Positions 33,788 through 42,481 of a DNA stretch of 64,000 nucleotides are shown piece after piece. Each line of letters opens with the position of its first letter. The stretch's first letter is position 1. The position numbers were made by a program, and so were the translations under genes. The notes beneath the pieces were generated by a model, which was not told the DNA's origin, searched no databases, and was given only the letters and a program-made list of their open reading frames with translations. Source of the DNA: Streptomyces sp. NBC_00654 (lineage in GTDB: Bacteria; Actinomycetota; Actinomycetes; Streptomycetales; Streptomycetaceae); the NCBI RefSeq assembly GCF_026341775.1, contig NZ_JAPEOB010000002.1, forward strand, positions 1,488,001-1,552,000. The letters are read 5' to 3'.

Positions 33788-35416
33788 GTGAGACCACATC
33801 AGAACGATCCGCCGCCGCGCGGCTCCACCGGATCCCGGAGGTCCCGCTGGACGCGCGCCGCGCTCGCCGCGCTCAGCGGTCTGATCGCCGGGTTCTGCGC
33901 CCTGGGCGTCGCCGAACTGGTCGCTGCCGCCGTACGTCCCGAGGCCGGTCCGGTCACGGCGGTGGGCGGGGCGGTCATCGACCGCACTCCCCCGGCGCTG
34001 AAGGACTTCGCCGTACGGAACTTCGGCACCGCCGACAAACTGGTGCTCCAACTGGGCATCCTCACGCTGCTGGCGCTCTTCGCCCTGGCGGTGGGGGTGC
34101 TCGCGCTGCAGCACCGGCGGACCGGCTCGGCGGCGGTTCTGGTCTTCGGCGCGGTCGGGGCGGTGGCGGCGGCCGGACGGCCGGAGGGCGGGCCCGGTGA
34201 CGCGCTGCCTTCGGTGGTGGGTGCCGCGGTGGCCGCGGGGGTGCTGTATCTCCTGGTCGGTCGGCTCGCCCCGGTACCGGGGCGAGCCCCCGCGGCAGGG
34301 GAGCCGGACAACGGGGCGCGGGGCACCTTCGACCGTCGCGGGTTCGTGATCGCGGCGACCGCCGCGGCGGCGGCCTCGGCCGGTGCGGGCCTGGTGGGAC
34401 GTCGGCTCACCGCGTCCGTGCAGGCCGGGGCCGCCGCCTCACGCCGTGCGGTGGTCCTCCCGGTGCCGGACTCGGCGGCGCCCGCAGTGCCGCGCGGCGC
34501 GGACCTGGGAATCCGGGGCGTGAGCTCGTTCATCACCTCGAACAAGAGCTTCTACCGGGTGGACACCGCCCTGGTGGTCCCACAGATCGACGCCGGCGGA
34601 TGGCGGCTGCGGATCCACGGCAGGGGCGTGAGCCGTCCCCTCACCGTCGGTTTCCACGATCTGCTGGAGCGGGAGATCGTCGAGCGCGACATCACGCTGG
34701 CCTGCGTGTCCAACGAGGTCGGTGGACCGTACATCGGCAATGCCCGCTGGATCGGTGTGCGGCTGGCCGACCTGCTGCGCGAGGCCGGGGTGAGGCCGCC
34801 CTCGCGGGGCGGACCCGCCGACCAGATCGTGGCGCGGTCGGTGGACGGCATGACGATCGGTACGCCGGTCGAGGACGTCATGGACGGGCGCGACGCGCTC
34901 CTCGCGCTCGGCATGAACGGCGAACCGCTGCCCTTCGCGCACGGCTTCCCCGTCCGGATGCTCGTCCCCGGCCTGTACGGCTATGTGTCCGCCTGCAAGT
35001 GGATCCAGGACATCGAACTGACGACGTTCGACGACTACGACGCCTACTGGGTCAAGCGCAGCTGGTCGCGCCGGGCGCCCGTCAAGACCCAGTCACGCAT
35101 CGACACCCCGCGCCCGTTCGCCTCCCCCGGGCCGGGCACGGTGCCCGTCGCCGGGGTCGCCTGGGCCCAGCACCGGGGCATCGCCCGGGTGGAGGTCCGG
35201 GTGGACGGCGGCGACTGGCACACCGCCCGCCTCGGTGCACAGGACAGCCTGGACACCTGGCGCCAATGGGTGTGGGAATGGCCGGCCACCTCCGGCCACC
35301 ACACCCTTGAGGTCCGCGCGACGGACCGTACCGGCGTCACCCAGACCGGCGAACGGGCCGGCACCGTCCCCGACGGAGCGACCGGCTGGCATTCGGTGGT
35401 GGTCGACGTGCCCTGA
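33788..35416 (+). CDS. Membrane-anchored sulfite-oxidase-family molybdopterin oxidoreductase
   Basis: About 542 aa. The N-terminal third carries roughly four helices (ALAALSGLIAGFCALGVAEL, LVLQLGILTLLALFALAVGV and others). A RRGFVIAATA twin-arginine-like stretch near residue 180 precedes the sulfite-oxidase fold, with the Moco-ligand Cys in ITLACVSNEVGG, then GNARWIGVRLADLL and the C-terminal dimerisation domain (VAWAQHRGIARVEVRVDGG). The substrate is unknown. Earlier ATGs at 33749 and 33779 overlap the promoter, so I take GTG 33788. It is followed 74 bp later by the fasciclin lipoprotein gene. Confidence 0.87.
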   Translation: MRPHQNDPPPRGSTGSRRSRWTRAALAALSGLIAGFCALGVAELVAAAVRPEAGPVTAVGGAVIDRTPPALKDFAVRNFGTADKLVLQLGILTLLALFALAVGVLALQHRRTGSAAVLVFGAVGAVAAAGRPEGGPGDALPSVVGAAVAAGVLYLLVGRLAPVPGRAPAAGEPDNGARGTFDRRGFVIAATAAAAASAGAGLVGRRLTASVQAGAAASRRAVVLPVPDSAAPAVPRGADLGIRGVSSFITSNKSFYRVDTALVVPQIDAGGWRLRIHGRGVSRPLTVGFHDLLEREIVERDITLACVSNEVGGPYIGNARWIGVRLADLLREAGVRPPSRGGPADQIVARSVDGMTIGTPVEDVMDGRDALLALGMNGEPLPFAHGFPVRMLVPGLYGYVSACKWIQDIELTTFDDYDAYWVKRSWSRRAPVKTQSRIDTPRPFASPGPGTVPVAGVAWAQHRGIARVEVRVDGGDWHTARLGAQDSLDTWRQWVWEWPATSGHHTLEVRATDRTGVTQTGERAGTVPDGATGWHSVVVDVP

Positions 35417-35490
35417 TCCCCCGTCACCCACCGCACATGACCGATACCGGTCCCCGAGCGATCACTCGCATTCTGATCCAGGAGAACACC

Positions 35491-36141
35491 ATGAACGCCC
35501 TCCACTTCCGCCGCGCCGCCCTCGCCGTGTCCGCCGCCGCCGTTCTGCCGCTGGCCCTGACGGCCTGTTCCTCCGACGACTCCAAGGACTCCGCCTCCGC
35601 CGGCGGGTCCCGGCCGGGCGCCGCGTCGACTCCTGTCACGCCGGACGGGGACTCCCTGAACAAGAGCGAGCCGTTCGGCCCGGGATGCGCCTCGGTGCCG
35701 AAGGACGGCGCGGGCTCGTTCGCGGGCATGGCGAAGGACCCGGTCGCCACGGCCGCCTCGAACAACCCGGACCTCGCCACCCTGGTCACCGCCGTCGGAC
35801 AGGCGGGCCTGGCCGACACCCTGAACAACGCGCGGAACATCACGGTGTTCGCGCCGACCGACGATGCCTTCGCCAAGATCCCGAAGGCGGACCTGGACAA
35901 GCTGCTGGCGGACAAGGCGGCGCTGACCAAGGTGCTCACCTACCACGTGGTGGGGCAGAAGCTGACGCCCAAGCAGCTGGAGAAGGGGACCTTCGACACC
36001 TTGGCGAAGAGCACGCTGACGGCATCCGGCTCCGGTGTGACGTACACCGTGAACGACTCCTCGAAGGTCGTCTGCGGCGCTGTTCCGACGGCCAACGCGA
36101 CGGTCTACATCGTCGACACGGTCCTGATGCCCCCGATGTGA
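35491..36141 (+). CDS. Fasciclin-domain lipoprotein (MPT83/MPT70-like)
   Basis: Secreted lipoprotein of 216 aa. A signal peptide ends in the lipobox LTAC with the modified Cys at 26. A flexible Ser/Asp/Gly linker follows, and the FAS1 domain spans about residues 75-215 (ITVFAPTDDAFAKIPKADLDKLL, LTYHVVGQKLTPKQL, ATVYIVDTVLMPP). FAS1 domains mediate adhesion or surface interactions. RBS AGGAGA precedes ATG 35491. As in mycobacteria it belongs with sigK-rskA, and no separate promoter motif is visible, so co-transcription with the oxidoreductase is likely. Confidence 0.93.
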   Translation: MNALHFRRAALAVSAAAVLPLALTACSSDDSKDSASAGGSRPGAASTPVTPDGDSLNKSEPFGPGCASVPKDGAGSFAGMAKDPVATAASNNPDLATLVTAVGQAGLADTLNNARNITVFAPTDDAFAKIPKADLDKLLADKAALTKVLTYHVVGQKLTPKQLEKGTFDTLAKSTLTASGSGVTYTVNDSSKVVCGAVPTANATVYIVDTVLMPPM

Positions 36142-36206
36142 CCGGCAGGGCGGGCCGGGAGGTACGTGGGCGGGCGGCCGGGCGGTGAGGTACCCGGCCG
36201 CCCTGC

Positions 36207-36365
36207 TCAGGTGCCGAAGCTCGCGAAGTGTCCGGCGGCCATGTCCTCGGCGCCGTGGCCCTGTTCGGAGGCCGAGAACGACACCGGCCCATAGGACGGC
36301 ATCGGCCGGTGACACGGGCCCAGTACCGCGACGACGGCCGGTGGCGGGCTGAGGGGATCGGTCAT
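36207..36365 (-). CDS. Small ORF with good ribosome-binding site (possible peptide)
   Basis: A 52-codon frame starting MTDPLSPPPAVVAVLGPCH and ending MAAGHFASFGT, with GAGGAG eight bases before the ATG and GC-rich third positions, so it is probably translated. It has a proline-rich front, one Cys, and a Gly/Ala/Ser/Phe-rich tail with two acidic residues (GAED). It looks like a leader-core layout but no modification enzyme is nearby and I do not recognise the family. Antisense frames in the region are less gene-like. Confidence 0.5.
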   Translation of the reverse strand: MTDPLSPPPAVVAVLGPCHRPMPSYGPVSFSASEQGHGAEDMAAGHFASFGT

Positions 36366-36729
36366 GGTGGCGGCTCCTCGGCGCGGCACGGCCGGACGGC
36401 GCACAACACGCTCCTTCCTGCCCGGCCCGGTGGCCCGCGCATCCCGGAAGCCGCAGAGCGGGCGCCCCCTGCCCTGACCGGATGACCCCGGGAAGGAGCC
36501 GTTGCACGTGCCGCTGCCGGGTACGGGGGCCCGGCCCTCCGGACCGCGGATCTTGTGTCGCCGGCCCGGCGGCCGGACGGGGCGGGATCCGCAGCCGCGC
36601 ATCCGGAACAGTCATAGCCAAATAAATCTACGCATAAGGAGCAGATAAGAGCATCATGGGATAGCAGGCATTTTCCGCGCACTCCACACACAGCGGTCGG
36701 GCCTGCAGAACCGAAGGAGACGAAAACTC
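36366..36729. promoter_or_regulatory. Intergenic region upstream of the SPW gene
   Basis: No convincing gene here. GTTG-N14-GGGTAC at 36501-36524 resembles the streptomycete SigB promoter (GNNTN-14-16-GGGTAC/T). An AT-rich stretch at about 36612-36660 is unusual for this genome and could hold a second promoter. AAGGAG lies just before the SPW start. Confidence 0.35.
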
Positions 36730-37167
36730 ATGAGCAACGTCTCGCACACCGGGCATGACCTGGCTGGTCACCCCGATGTCTCCGAAATGCGCGACCGGTA
36801 CGACCGCATGCTCGGCGGCCGTGATGTGGCGCTGGTGGACGGACCGGCATTCCTCGTCGGTCTGTACTGCGCCATCTCGCCGTGGGTGCTCCACTTCACG
36901 GCGAGCCAGCCCGCACTCGTGACGCACAACCTCGTGATGGGTATCGCCATCGCCGTACTGGCCCTGGGATTCTCCGTCATGCCGGAGCGCATGTACGGCC
37001 TGAGCTGGGCCATGTGCGCCATGGGCGCCTGGATCATCGTGTCGACCTGGGTCGTGGGCAGCAGCCCGGACGCCGGGGTCGTGATCAACAACGTCGTCAT
37101 CGGTGGGCTGACCGTCCTGCTGGGACTGATCTGCGCGGGGACGGCGGCGAAGAGCCGCAGGACCTGA
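36730..37167 (+). CDS. SPW-repeat membrane protein
   Basis: A 145-aa protein with four hydrophobic helices after a polar 50-residue front. The sequences YCAISPWVLHFTA and IIVSTWVVGSS carry the SPW-type repeat (Ser-Pro-Trp) typical of these actinobacterial proteins. They are found in stress and osmotic regulons but have no assigned activity. ATG at 36730 follows GAAGGAGACGAAAACTC. A possible SigB-type promoter lies about 200 bp upstream. Confidence 0.82.
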   Translation: MSNVSHTGHDLAGHPDVSEMRDRYDRMLGGRDVALVDGPAFLVGLYCAISPWVLHFTASQPALVTHNLVMGIAIAVLALGFSVMPERMYGLSWAMCAMGAWIIVSTWVVGSSPDAGVVINNVVIGGLTVLLGLICAGTAAKSRRT

Positions 37168-37346
37168 CCGAGCGGTATCACGGGCGGGGATACATCGTGG
37201 CCGCGAGCCCGGACGACGGGCCGCGGTCACCCCCCGTTCCGTTCCCGCCGCACCCCCTGCTTCCCTCCCCGATGTGCCCGCTCCGCACGGCGGGAGCTCC
37301 CGGCCCATGGTTGACGGGACGCCAACACGCCTGTTCCACTGGGCGG

Positions 37347-37424
37347 ATGCGCCCTCAGCTGCGGCTGGTCACCCGTGACCACATCGACTTCGGTCGAGTG
37401 TGGTCCGCCTCGTGTCGTCCCTGA
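37347..37424 (+). CDS. Cysteine-type leader peptide upstream of the LLM monooxygenase gene
   Basis: A 25-codon peptide begins MRPQLRLVTRDHIDFGRV and ends SASCRP. The pattern R-x-H-x-D-x-x-R-x-x-S-A-x-C-R-P matches the putative leader peptides I remember in front of sulfur-assimilation and monooxygenase genes of streptomycetes. Stalling at the Cys codon when cysteine is scarce could change downstream expression. It ends 65 bp before the LLM start. The region 37168-37346 contains nothing else that I can name. Confidence 0.72.
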   Translation: MRPQLRLVTRDHIDFGRVWSASCRP

Positions 37425-37489
37425 CCGCTCCACGTCACGGCATTCCCCGACACGGCAGTTTCCAGCACAGCACGAGATGAGGCCTTGCC

Positions 37490-38602
37490 ATGCCCGTCGA
37501 GTTCCTCGGCATAGCGGCGACCAACGAAGGTTCCGAAGTGACATCCCGCTCCGGGGCGTCCTTCGACAAGGAGTACACCCTCAGACTGGCCCGCGCCCAT
37601 CAGGACTACGGCTGGGACCGGGTGCTGTTCGCCTACGGCTCCGGCTCCCCCGACCCGTCGCCCGCCGCCGCCTACATCGCGGCCCGTACCGAGACCCTGC
37701 AGATCCTGGTGGCCCACCGCCCCAACGTCTCGTACCCCACCTTCGCGGCGAAGACCTTCGCGACCCTGGACCGGATCAGCGACGGCCGTCTCGCCGTGCA
37801 CTTCATCACCGGCGGGAACGACCACGAGCAGCAGCGCGAGGGCGACTTCCTCCCGAAGGACGAGCGCTACGCCCGCACCCGCGAGGCCATCCAGATCATC
37901 AAGAAGGCATGGACCTCGCACGAACCCTTCGACCACGAAGGAACGCACTACCGGTTCAACGACTTCGTGAGCGACACCTTCCCCGTCCAACAGCCGCACC
38001 CGCGCGTCTCGTTCGGCGGATCGTCACCCGCGGCCTACGCGGCCGGGGGCGCCGAGGCCGATATCTACTGCCTCTGGGGCGAACCGCTCGCCGAGACCGC
38101 CGAGCAGATCGAGTCGGTGAAGGCGGCGGCCAGGGCCGCGGGCCGCACCGACACCCCCAGGATCCAGGTCGCGTTCCGCCCGGTCATCGCGCCGACCGAG
38201 GAGCTGGCCCGGGAGAAGGCGCACCGCACGCTCGACCGCATCAGGGCCCGCAGGGCGGGCGCCCCGCCGGCCCGCCGCCACCCGCTGACGAACCCCGAGA
38301 ACTCGGGTTCGCAGCGGCTGCTCCGGGTGGCCGCGCGGAGCGAGCGCCACGACCGGGCCCTGTGGACTCCCACCGCCGCCGAGACAGGTGGCGCGGGCAA
38401 CTCGACGGCCCTGGTGGGCACCCCGGAAACGGTGGCGCAGGCGCTGCTCGACTACTACGACCTCGGAGTGGAGATCCTCTCCGCCCGCGGCTACGACCTG
38501 CTGGACGACGCGATCGACTTCGGCCGGCAGGTCATCCCGATCGTCCGCGAGGAAGTGGCCAAGCGCGACGCGTCCCGGCAGGCGGACCGGCCCGCCCCGT
38601 GA
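37490..38602 (+). CDS. LLM-class flavin-dependent monooxygenase (alkanesulfonate monooxygenase-like)
   Basis: Bacterial-luciferase-fold FMNH2-dependent oxygenase of 370 aa. SsuD-like stretches include GWDRVLFAYGSGSPDP, HRPNVSYPTFAAKTFATLDRISDGRLAVHFITGG and SFGGSSPAAYA. The family releases sulfite from alkanesulfonates, so this is probably a sulfur-scavenging enzyme. The Cys leader peptide upstream supports control by sulfur status. ATG at 37490 follows AGATGAGG. No transport genes accompany it, so the flavin reductase and uptake system must be elsewhere. Confidence 0.88.
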   Translation: MPVEFLGIAATNEGSEVTSRSGASFDKEYTLRLARAHQDYGWDRVLFAYGSGSPDPSPAAAYIAARTETLQILVAHRPNVSYPTFAAKTFATLDRISDGRLAVHFITGGNDHEQQREGDFLPKDERYARTREAIQIIKKAWTSHEPFDHEGTHYRFNDFVSDTFPVQQPHPRVSFGGSSPAAYAAGGAEADIYCLWGEPLAETAEQIESVKAAARAAGRTDTPRIQVAFRPVIAPTEELAREKAHRTLDRIRARRAGAPPARRHPLTNPENSGSQRLLRVAARSERHDRALWTPTAAETGGAGNSTALVGTPETVAQALLDYYDLGVEILSARGYDLLDDAIDFGRQVIPIVREEVAKRDASRQADRPAP

Positions 38603-38637
38603 CCGCCCCCGAGGCTGCCGCGGCGGCGGACGCGTAA

Positions 38638-38672
38638 GGGGCGGGCGGGGAGTGGTCCTCCCCGCCCGCCCC
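38638..38672. terminator. Bidirectional terminator between LLM and helicase genes
   Basis: A perfect 15-bp stem (38638-38652 with 38658-38672) and loop TGGTC lie between two convergent genes. Confidence 0.85.
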
Positions 38673-38682
38673 GCCTCACGCC

Positions 38683-41511
38683 TCATCCCACGGAGCTGTA
38701 CGCCACCACGCCGCGCAACACCGCGTCCACGGCCTTGCGCGCGTTCTTCGCCACCGAACTCCCGTCCCGGGGAGCGGCTGCCGCCACCTGCCCCAGCACA
38801 TCGATGACCTGCTTGCACCACCGCACGAAGTCCCCCGCCGGCATCTCCGCCTCGCGCAGCACCTCGTCCAGCGTGCGCCCGGAGGCCCACATGTAGACCG
38901 CCCAGGCGAACCCGAGGTCGGGCTCGCGCTGCCCGACCCCCTCGGTCTGGTTGATCTTGAAGTCCTCCTCCACGGCGTCGAGCCGGCCCCAGATACGGAC
39001 CATCTCGCCCATGGCGGTCTTCGCGGGACCGGACGGCAGCTTGGGCGCCACCGCATCGTCCGCCTGCCGCGCCTCGTACACCAACGCCGAGACGCACGCG
39101 GCGAGTTCGGCCGGGTTCAGGCCCTCCCAGACGCCCTCGCGCAGACACTCGCTGGCCAGCAGGTCCAGCTCGCCGTAGAGCCGGGCGAGCCGCCTGCCGT
39201 TGTCGGTGACCTCGTTGCCCCGGAGGTAGTCCAGCTCGGTGAGGAGTGCGACGATCCGGTCGAAGGTCCGGGCGATGGTGTTCGTCCGCCCCTCGATCCG
39301 GTGCTCCAGCTGCCGGGTGTCACGCTGCAGGCGGTGATACCGCTCGGCCCACCGCGCGTGGTCCTCGCGCTCGTCGCACCCGTGGCAGGGGTGGGCGCGC
39401 AGCTCGGTGCGCAGCCGGGTGATCTCCCGGTCGTCGGCGGCCGCGGCCCGCTGCTTGCGGTGCCGCTCCGGCGCGATGTGCCCGGCCTTCGACCGCAGCG
39501 CGGACGCCAGGTCGCGGCGCGACTGCGGCGAGCGCGGATTGAACGACTTCGGGACGCGCATCCGCTCCAGCGCCTCCACCGGCACCGGGAAGTCGATCGA
39601 TGCCAGCCGCTTCACCTGCCGCTCGGCGGTCAGCACCAACGGGCGCGGACCGTCGTGGTGGTCGAATCCCCGGTGCCCGTTGGCCCGGCCGGCCGGCAGC
39701 CCCGGGTCCAGCACCAGGGCGAGACCCGCGAACTTGCCCGTCGGCACATGGATGACGTCACCGGGCTTCAGCTTCTCCAGGGACGACGCCGCGGCGGCAC
39801 GCCGCTGCGCGGCACCCTGCTTGGCCAGTTCCGTCTCCCGGTCCTTGAGGTCGCGCCGCATCCGCGCGTACTCCTCGAAGTCACCGAGGTGGCAGGTCAT
39901 GCCCTCCCGGTAGCCCTCCAGGCCCTCCTCGTTCCGCTGGACCTGCCGGGAGATCCCGACGACGGACCGGTCGGCCTGGAACTGGGCGAAGGAGGTCTCC
40001 AGCAGCTCACGCGAACGGTGCCGCCCGAACTGCTGCACCAGGTTCACCGCCATGTTGTACGAGGGGCGGAAGCTGGAGCGCAGCGGATACGTACGCGTGC
40101 CGGCCAGGCCCGCCAGCGCGGTCGGGTCCATGCCCCGCTGCCACAGGACCACCGCGTGGCCCTCGACGTCGATGCCCCGGCGCCCGGCGCGGCCGGTGAG
40201 CTGGGTGTACTCGCCGGGGGTGATGTCGGCATGCTGCTCGCCGTTCCACTTGACGAGCTTCTCCAGCACCACCGAGCGCGCGGGCATGTTGATGCCGAGG
40301 GCCAGCGTCTCCGTGGCGAAGACCGCCTTGACGAGGCCGCGCACGAACAGCTCCTCGACGACCTCCTTGAAGGTCGGCAGCATGCCGGCGTGGTGCGCGG
40401 CGATGCCCCGCTCCAGCCCTTCGAGCCACTCGTAGTACCCGAGGACCTGGAGGTCCTCGCCGGGGATGGACGCGGTCCGCTCCTCGACGATCTCCCTGAC
40501 CAGGCGGCGCTTGTCCTCGTCGTTGAGCCGGAGTCCGGCGTGCAGACACTGCTGCACGGCGGCCTCGCAGCCGGCCCTGCTGAAGATGAACGTGATCGCG
40601 GGCAGGAGCCCTTCGGCGTCCAGCCGGTCGATGACCTCGGGCCGTCCGGGTGTCCAGATCCGGCTGCGCTGGCGCCGCTCGCGCTCGCGGTCCGCTTCGC
40701 GCACCATCTTGCCGCGACGGCGCTCGCGCGGGTTGTACCCGCGCTGGTTCTCCATCCGGGCGAGCCGGACGAGGTCGGGGTTGACCTCGCGGCGTCCGGC
40801 GCCGCGGCCGCCGTGGTCGGTCTCCTCCTCGAAGAGGTCGTACATCCTGCGCCCGGCCATGACGTGCTGCCAGAGCGGCACGGGCCGGTGCTCGGAGACG
40901 ATCACCGCGGTGTCGCCCCGGACGGTGTCCAGCCAGTCGCCGAACTCCTCCGCGTTGGACACGGTCGCCGACAGGGAGACCAGGGTCACCGACTCCGGCA
41001 GGTGAATGATCACTTCCTCCCACACCGCGCCCCGGAAGCGGTCGGAGAGGTAGTGCACCTCGTCCATCACCACATATCCGAGTCCGGTCAGGGACTGGGA
41101 GCCCGCGTACAGCATGTTCCGCAGGACCTCGGTGGTCATGACGACCACCGGTGCCTCCGAGTTGACGCTGTTGTCCCCGGTCAGCAGGCCGACCTTGTCC
41201 GCGCCGTAGCGCTTGACCAGGTCGGCGAACTTCTGGTTGGACAGTGCCTTGATGGGCGTGGTGTAGAAGCACTTGCGGCCCTGCTCCAGAGCCAGGTGCA
41301 CGGCGAACTCGCCGACGATCGTCTTGCCCGACCCGGTGGGGGCCGCGACCAGCACCCCCTTGCCCGCTTCCATGGCCTGGCAGGCCTCGATCTGGAACGG
41401 GTCCAGTCCGAATTCGTACATCTCGCGGAAGGGCCCGAGGGCCGTGGCCTGCTCGGCCGCACGGACCCGAGAAGCCTGGTATCGCTCAGCTGGTGAGAGG
41501 TCCTCTGTCAT
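38683..41511 (-). CDS. helY: DEAD/DEAH-box SKI2-like helicase
   Basis: Superfamily 2 helicase of 942 aa, as long as mycobacterial HelY. Motif I is APTGSGKTIVGE, motif II VVMDEVHYLSD, motif III SLSATVSN, motif VI QLTGRAGRRG, with the ATEtLALGINMPARSVV stretch of Ski2-like proteins. The C-terminal half contains a basic insertion and the DSHCT-like domain. It is part of the conserved helY-dgk-tatC-tatA-pafCB block. Probable role is RNA or DNA processing. A RecA-NDp-like promoter lies directly upstream, with nine bases between its -10 and the ATG. Confidence 0.94.
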   Translation of the reverse strand: MTEDLSPAERYQASRVRAAEQATALGPFREMYEFGLDPFQIEACQAMEAGKGVLVAAPTGSGKTIVGEFAVHLALEQGRKCFYTTPIKALSNQKFADLVKRYGADKVGLLTGDNSVNSEAPVVVMTTEVLRNMLYAGSQSLTGLGYVVMDEVHYLSDRFRGAVWEEVIIHLPESVTLVSLSATVSNAEEFGDWLDTVRGDTAVIVSEHRPVPLWQHVMAGRRMYDLFEEETDHGGRGAGRREVNPDLVRLARMENQRGYNPRERRRGKMVREADRERERRQRSRIWTPGRPEVIDRLDAEGLLPAITFIFSRAGCEAAVQQCLHAGLRLNDEDKRRLVREIVEERTASIPGEDLQVLGYYEWLEGLERGIAAHHAGMLPTFKEVVEELFVRGLVKAVFATETLALGINMPARSVVLEKLVKWNGEQHADITPGEYTQLTGRAGRRGIDVEGHAVVLWQRGMDPTALAGLAGTRTYPLRSSFRPSYNMAVNLVQQFGRHRSRELLETSFAQFQADRSVVGISRQVQRNEEGLEGYREGMTCHLGDFEEYARMRRDLKDRETELAKQGAAQRRAAAASSLEKLKPGDVIHVPTGKFAGLALVLDPGLPAGRANGHRGFDHHDGPRPLVLTAERQVKRLASIDFPVPVEALERMRVPKSFNPRSPQSRRDLASALRSKAGHIAPERHRKQRAAAADDREITRLRTELRAHPCHGCDEREDHARWAERYHRLQRDTRQLEHRIEGRTNTIARTFDRIVALLTELDYLRGNEVTDNGRRLARLYGELDLLASECLREGVWEGLNPAELAACVSALVYEARQADDAVAPKLPSGPAKTAMGEMVRIWGRLDAVEEDFKINQTEGVGQREPDLGFAWAVYMWASGRTLDEVLREAEMPAGDFVRWCKQVIDVLGQVAAAAPRDGSSVAKNARKAVDAVLRGVVAYSSVG

Positions 41512-41520
41512 CTTGATACG

Positions 41521-41543
41521 AGCCTACCCGCCACCTCCGACAG
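41521..41543 (-). promoter_or_regulatory. RecA-NDp-like promoter of helY
   Basis: Minus-strand CTGTCGGAG, eight bases, TAGGCT matches TTGTCRGTG-N8-TANNNT at seven of nine -35 positions with a proper -10. The predicted start site is within a few bases of the ATG, giving an almost leaderless message. Confidence 0.55.
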
Positions 41544-41572
41544 TCAGCCCGATCTTTAATTCACCCCGCATC

Positions 41573-42463
41573 TCACCCGGTCAGCACCCTGACCGCACCG
41601 GGCACGCAGGTGGCCGTGAGCGGCAGCGCTCCCATCGGTTCACCGTCCGCGTACGCGGTGACACCGGCGGCCGCGAGTTCGATCGAGGAGACCCGGTGCA
41701 CGGTGACCTTCGGGTGGCCCAGATGCGTTCCCCGGTAGACCTGCGGAAACACCTTCAACAGGGTGGCCCGGCTGCAGTCCCCCACCACGGTCACGTCGAA
41801 CAGCCCGTCGTCCATCACGGCGTCGGCGCAGATCCGCATCCCGCCGCCGTAGGTGCTCCCGTTGCCGACAGCGATCAGCGTCGCCTCGGTCTCCCGTACC
41901 TCGCCGCCGTCCAGCCGGATCCGGTACGGGATCGGGCGGAAGGCTGCCAGTTCGGCGAGGATCGCGAGGTCGTACTTGAACCGCCCGCCGACCCAGCGCA
42001 TCCGGTTGCCCCGGTCGTTCACCCGTGAATCGAAGCCGGAGGCGAGCACCGAGCCGAACCACCGCCCGCCGGCCCGGCCGAGGTCCGTCTCGCGCACTCC
42101 CCCGGACTTGAGTGCCCCGGCGGCGAGCCGGCCGGCGGCCGCCGGGTCCCTCACCGGCAGGCCCAGCGCGCGGGCGAAGTCGTTGCCGGTACCGACCGCG
42201 ACGACACCGAGGGGTGTGGTGGTCCCGGCGACGGCCTGGAGGGCGAGGGACATCAGGCCGTCCCCGCCCACGGCTATCAGTGCCCCGGTCCCCGCGGCCA
42301 CGGCCTCGCGGGCGCGGCCCAGGGCGTCGTCGGCGTCCTCGCCGAGAACCGTGCGGACGGAGAATCCGGCGTCCCGCAACGCGGAAGCGGCCGGCTGCGC
42401 GGCGTGCGCGCCCCGGCCGCTTCCCGCGGTGGGATTGACGAAAAGGGTGATCTCGCTGGTCAC
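41573..42463 (-). CDS. Diacylglycerol/lipid kinase family protein
   Basis: A 296-aa kinase of the DAGK catalytic family (YegS/DgkB-like). The ATP-site Gly-rich loops VNPTAGSGRG and VAVGTGNDFARALG are present, with the GGDG element written GGDGL rather than GGDGT. The remainder fits the two-lobe fold (MRICADAVMDDGLFDVTVVGDCSR). It phosphorylates a lipid such as diacylglycerol or a sphingoid base. GTG or ATG at 42463; it lies 18 bp after tatC on the minus strand. Confidence 0.88.
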   Translation of the reverse strand: MTSEITLFVNPTAGSGRGAHAAQPAASALRDAGFSVRTVLGEDADDALGRAREAVAAGTGALIAVGGDGLMSLALQAVAGTTTPLGVVAVGTGNDFARALGLPVRDPAAAGRLAAGALKSGGVRETDLGRAGGRWFGSVLASGFDSRVNDRGNRMRWVGGRFKYDLAILAELAAFRPIPYRIRLDGGEVRETEATLIAVGNGSTYGGGMRICADAVMDDGLFDVTVVGDCSRATLLKVFPQVYRGTHLGHPKVTVHRVSSIELAAAGVTAYADGEPMGALPLTATCVPGAVRVLTG

Positions 42464-42481
42464 CCGCCGGACCCTACAAGG

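Noticed and set aside
36207..36365. FxSxx-COOH type RiPP precursor
   Set aside because: The C-terminus FASFGT is one residue off the required spacing, and no radical SAM or other maturase gene is nearby.
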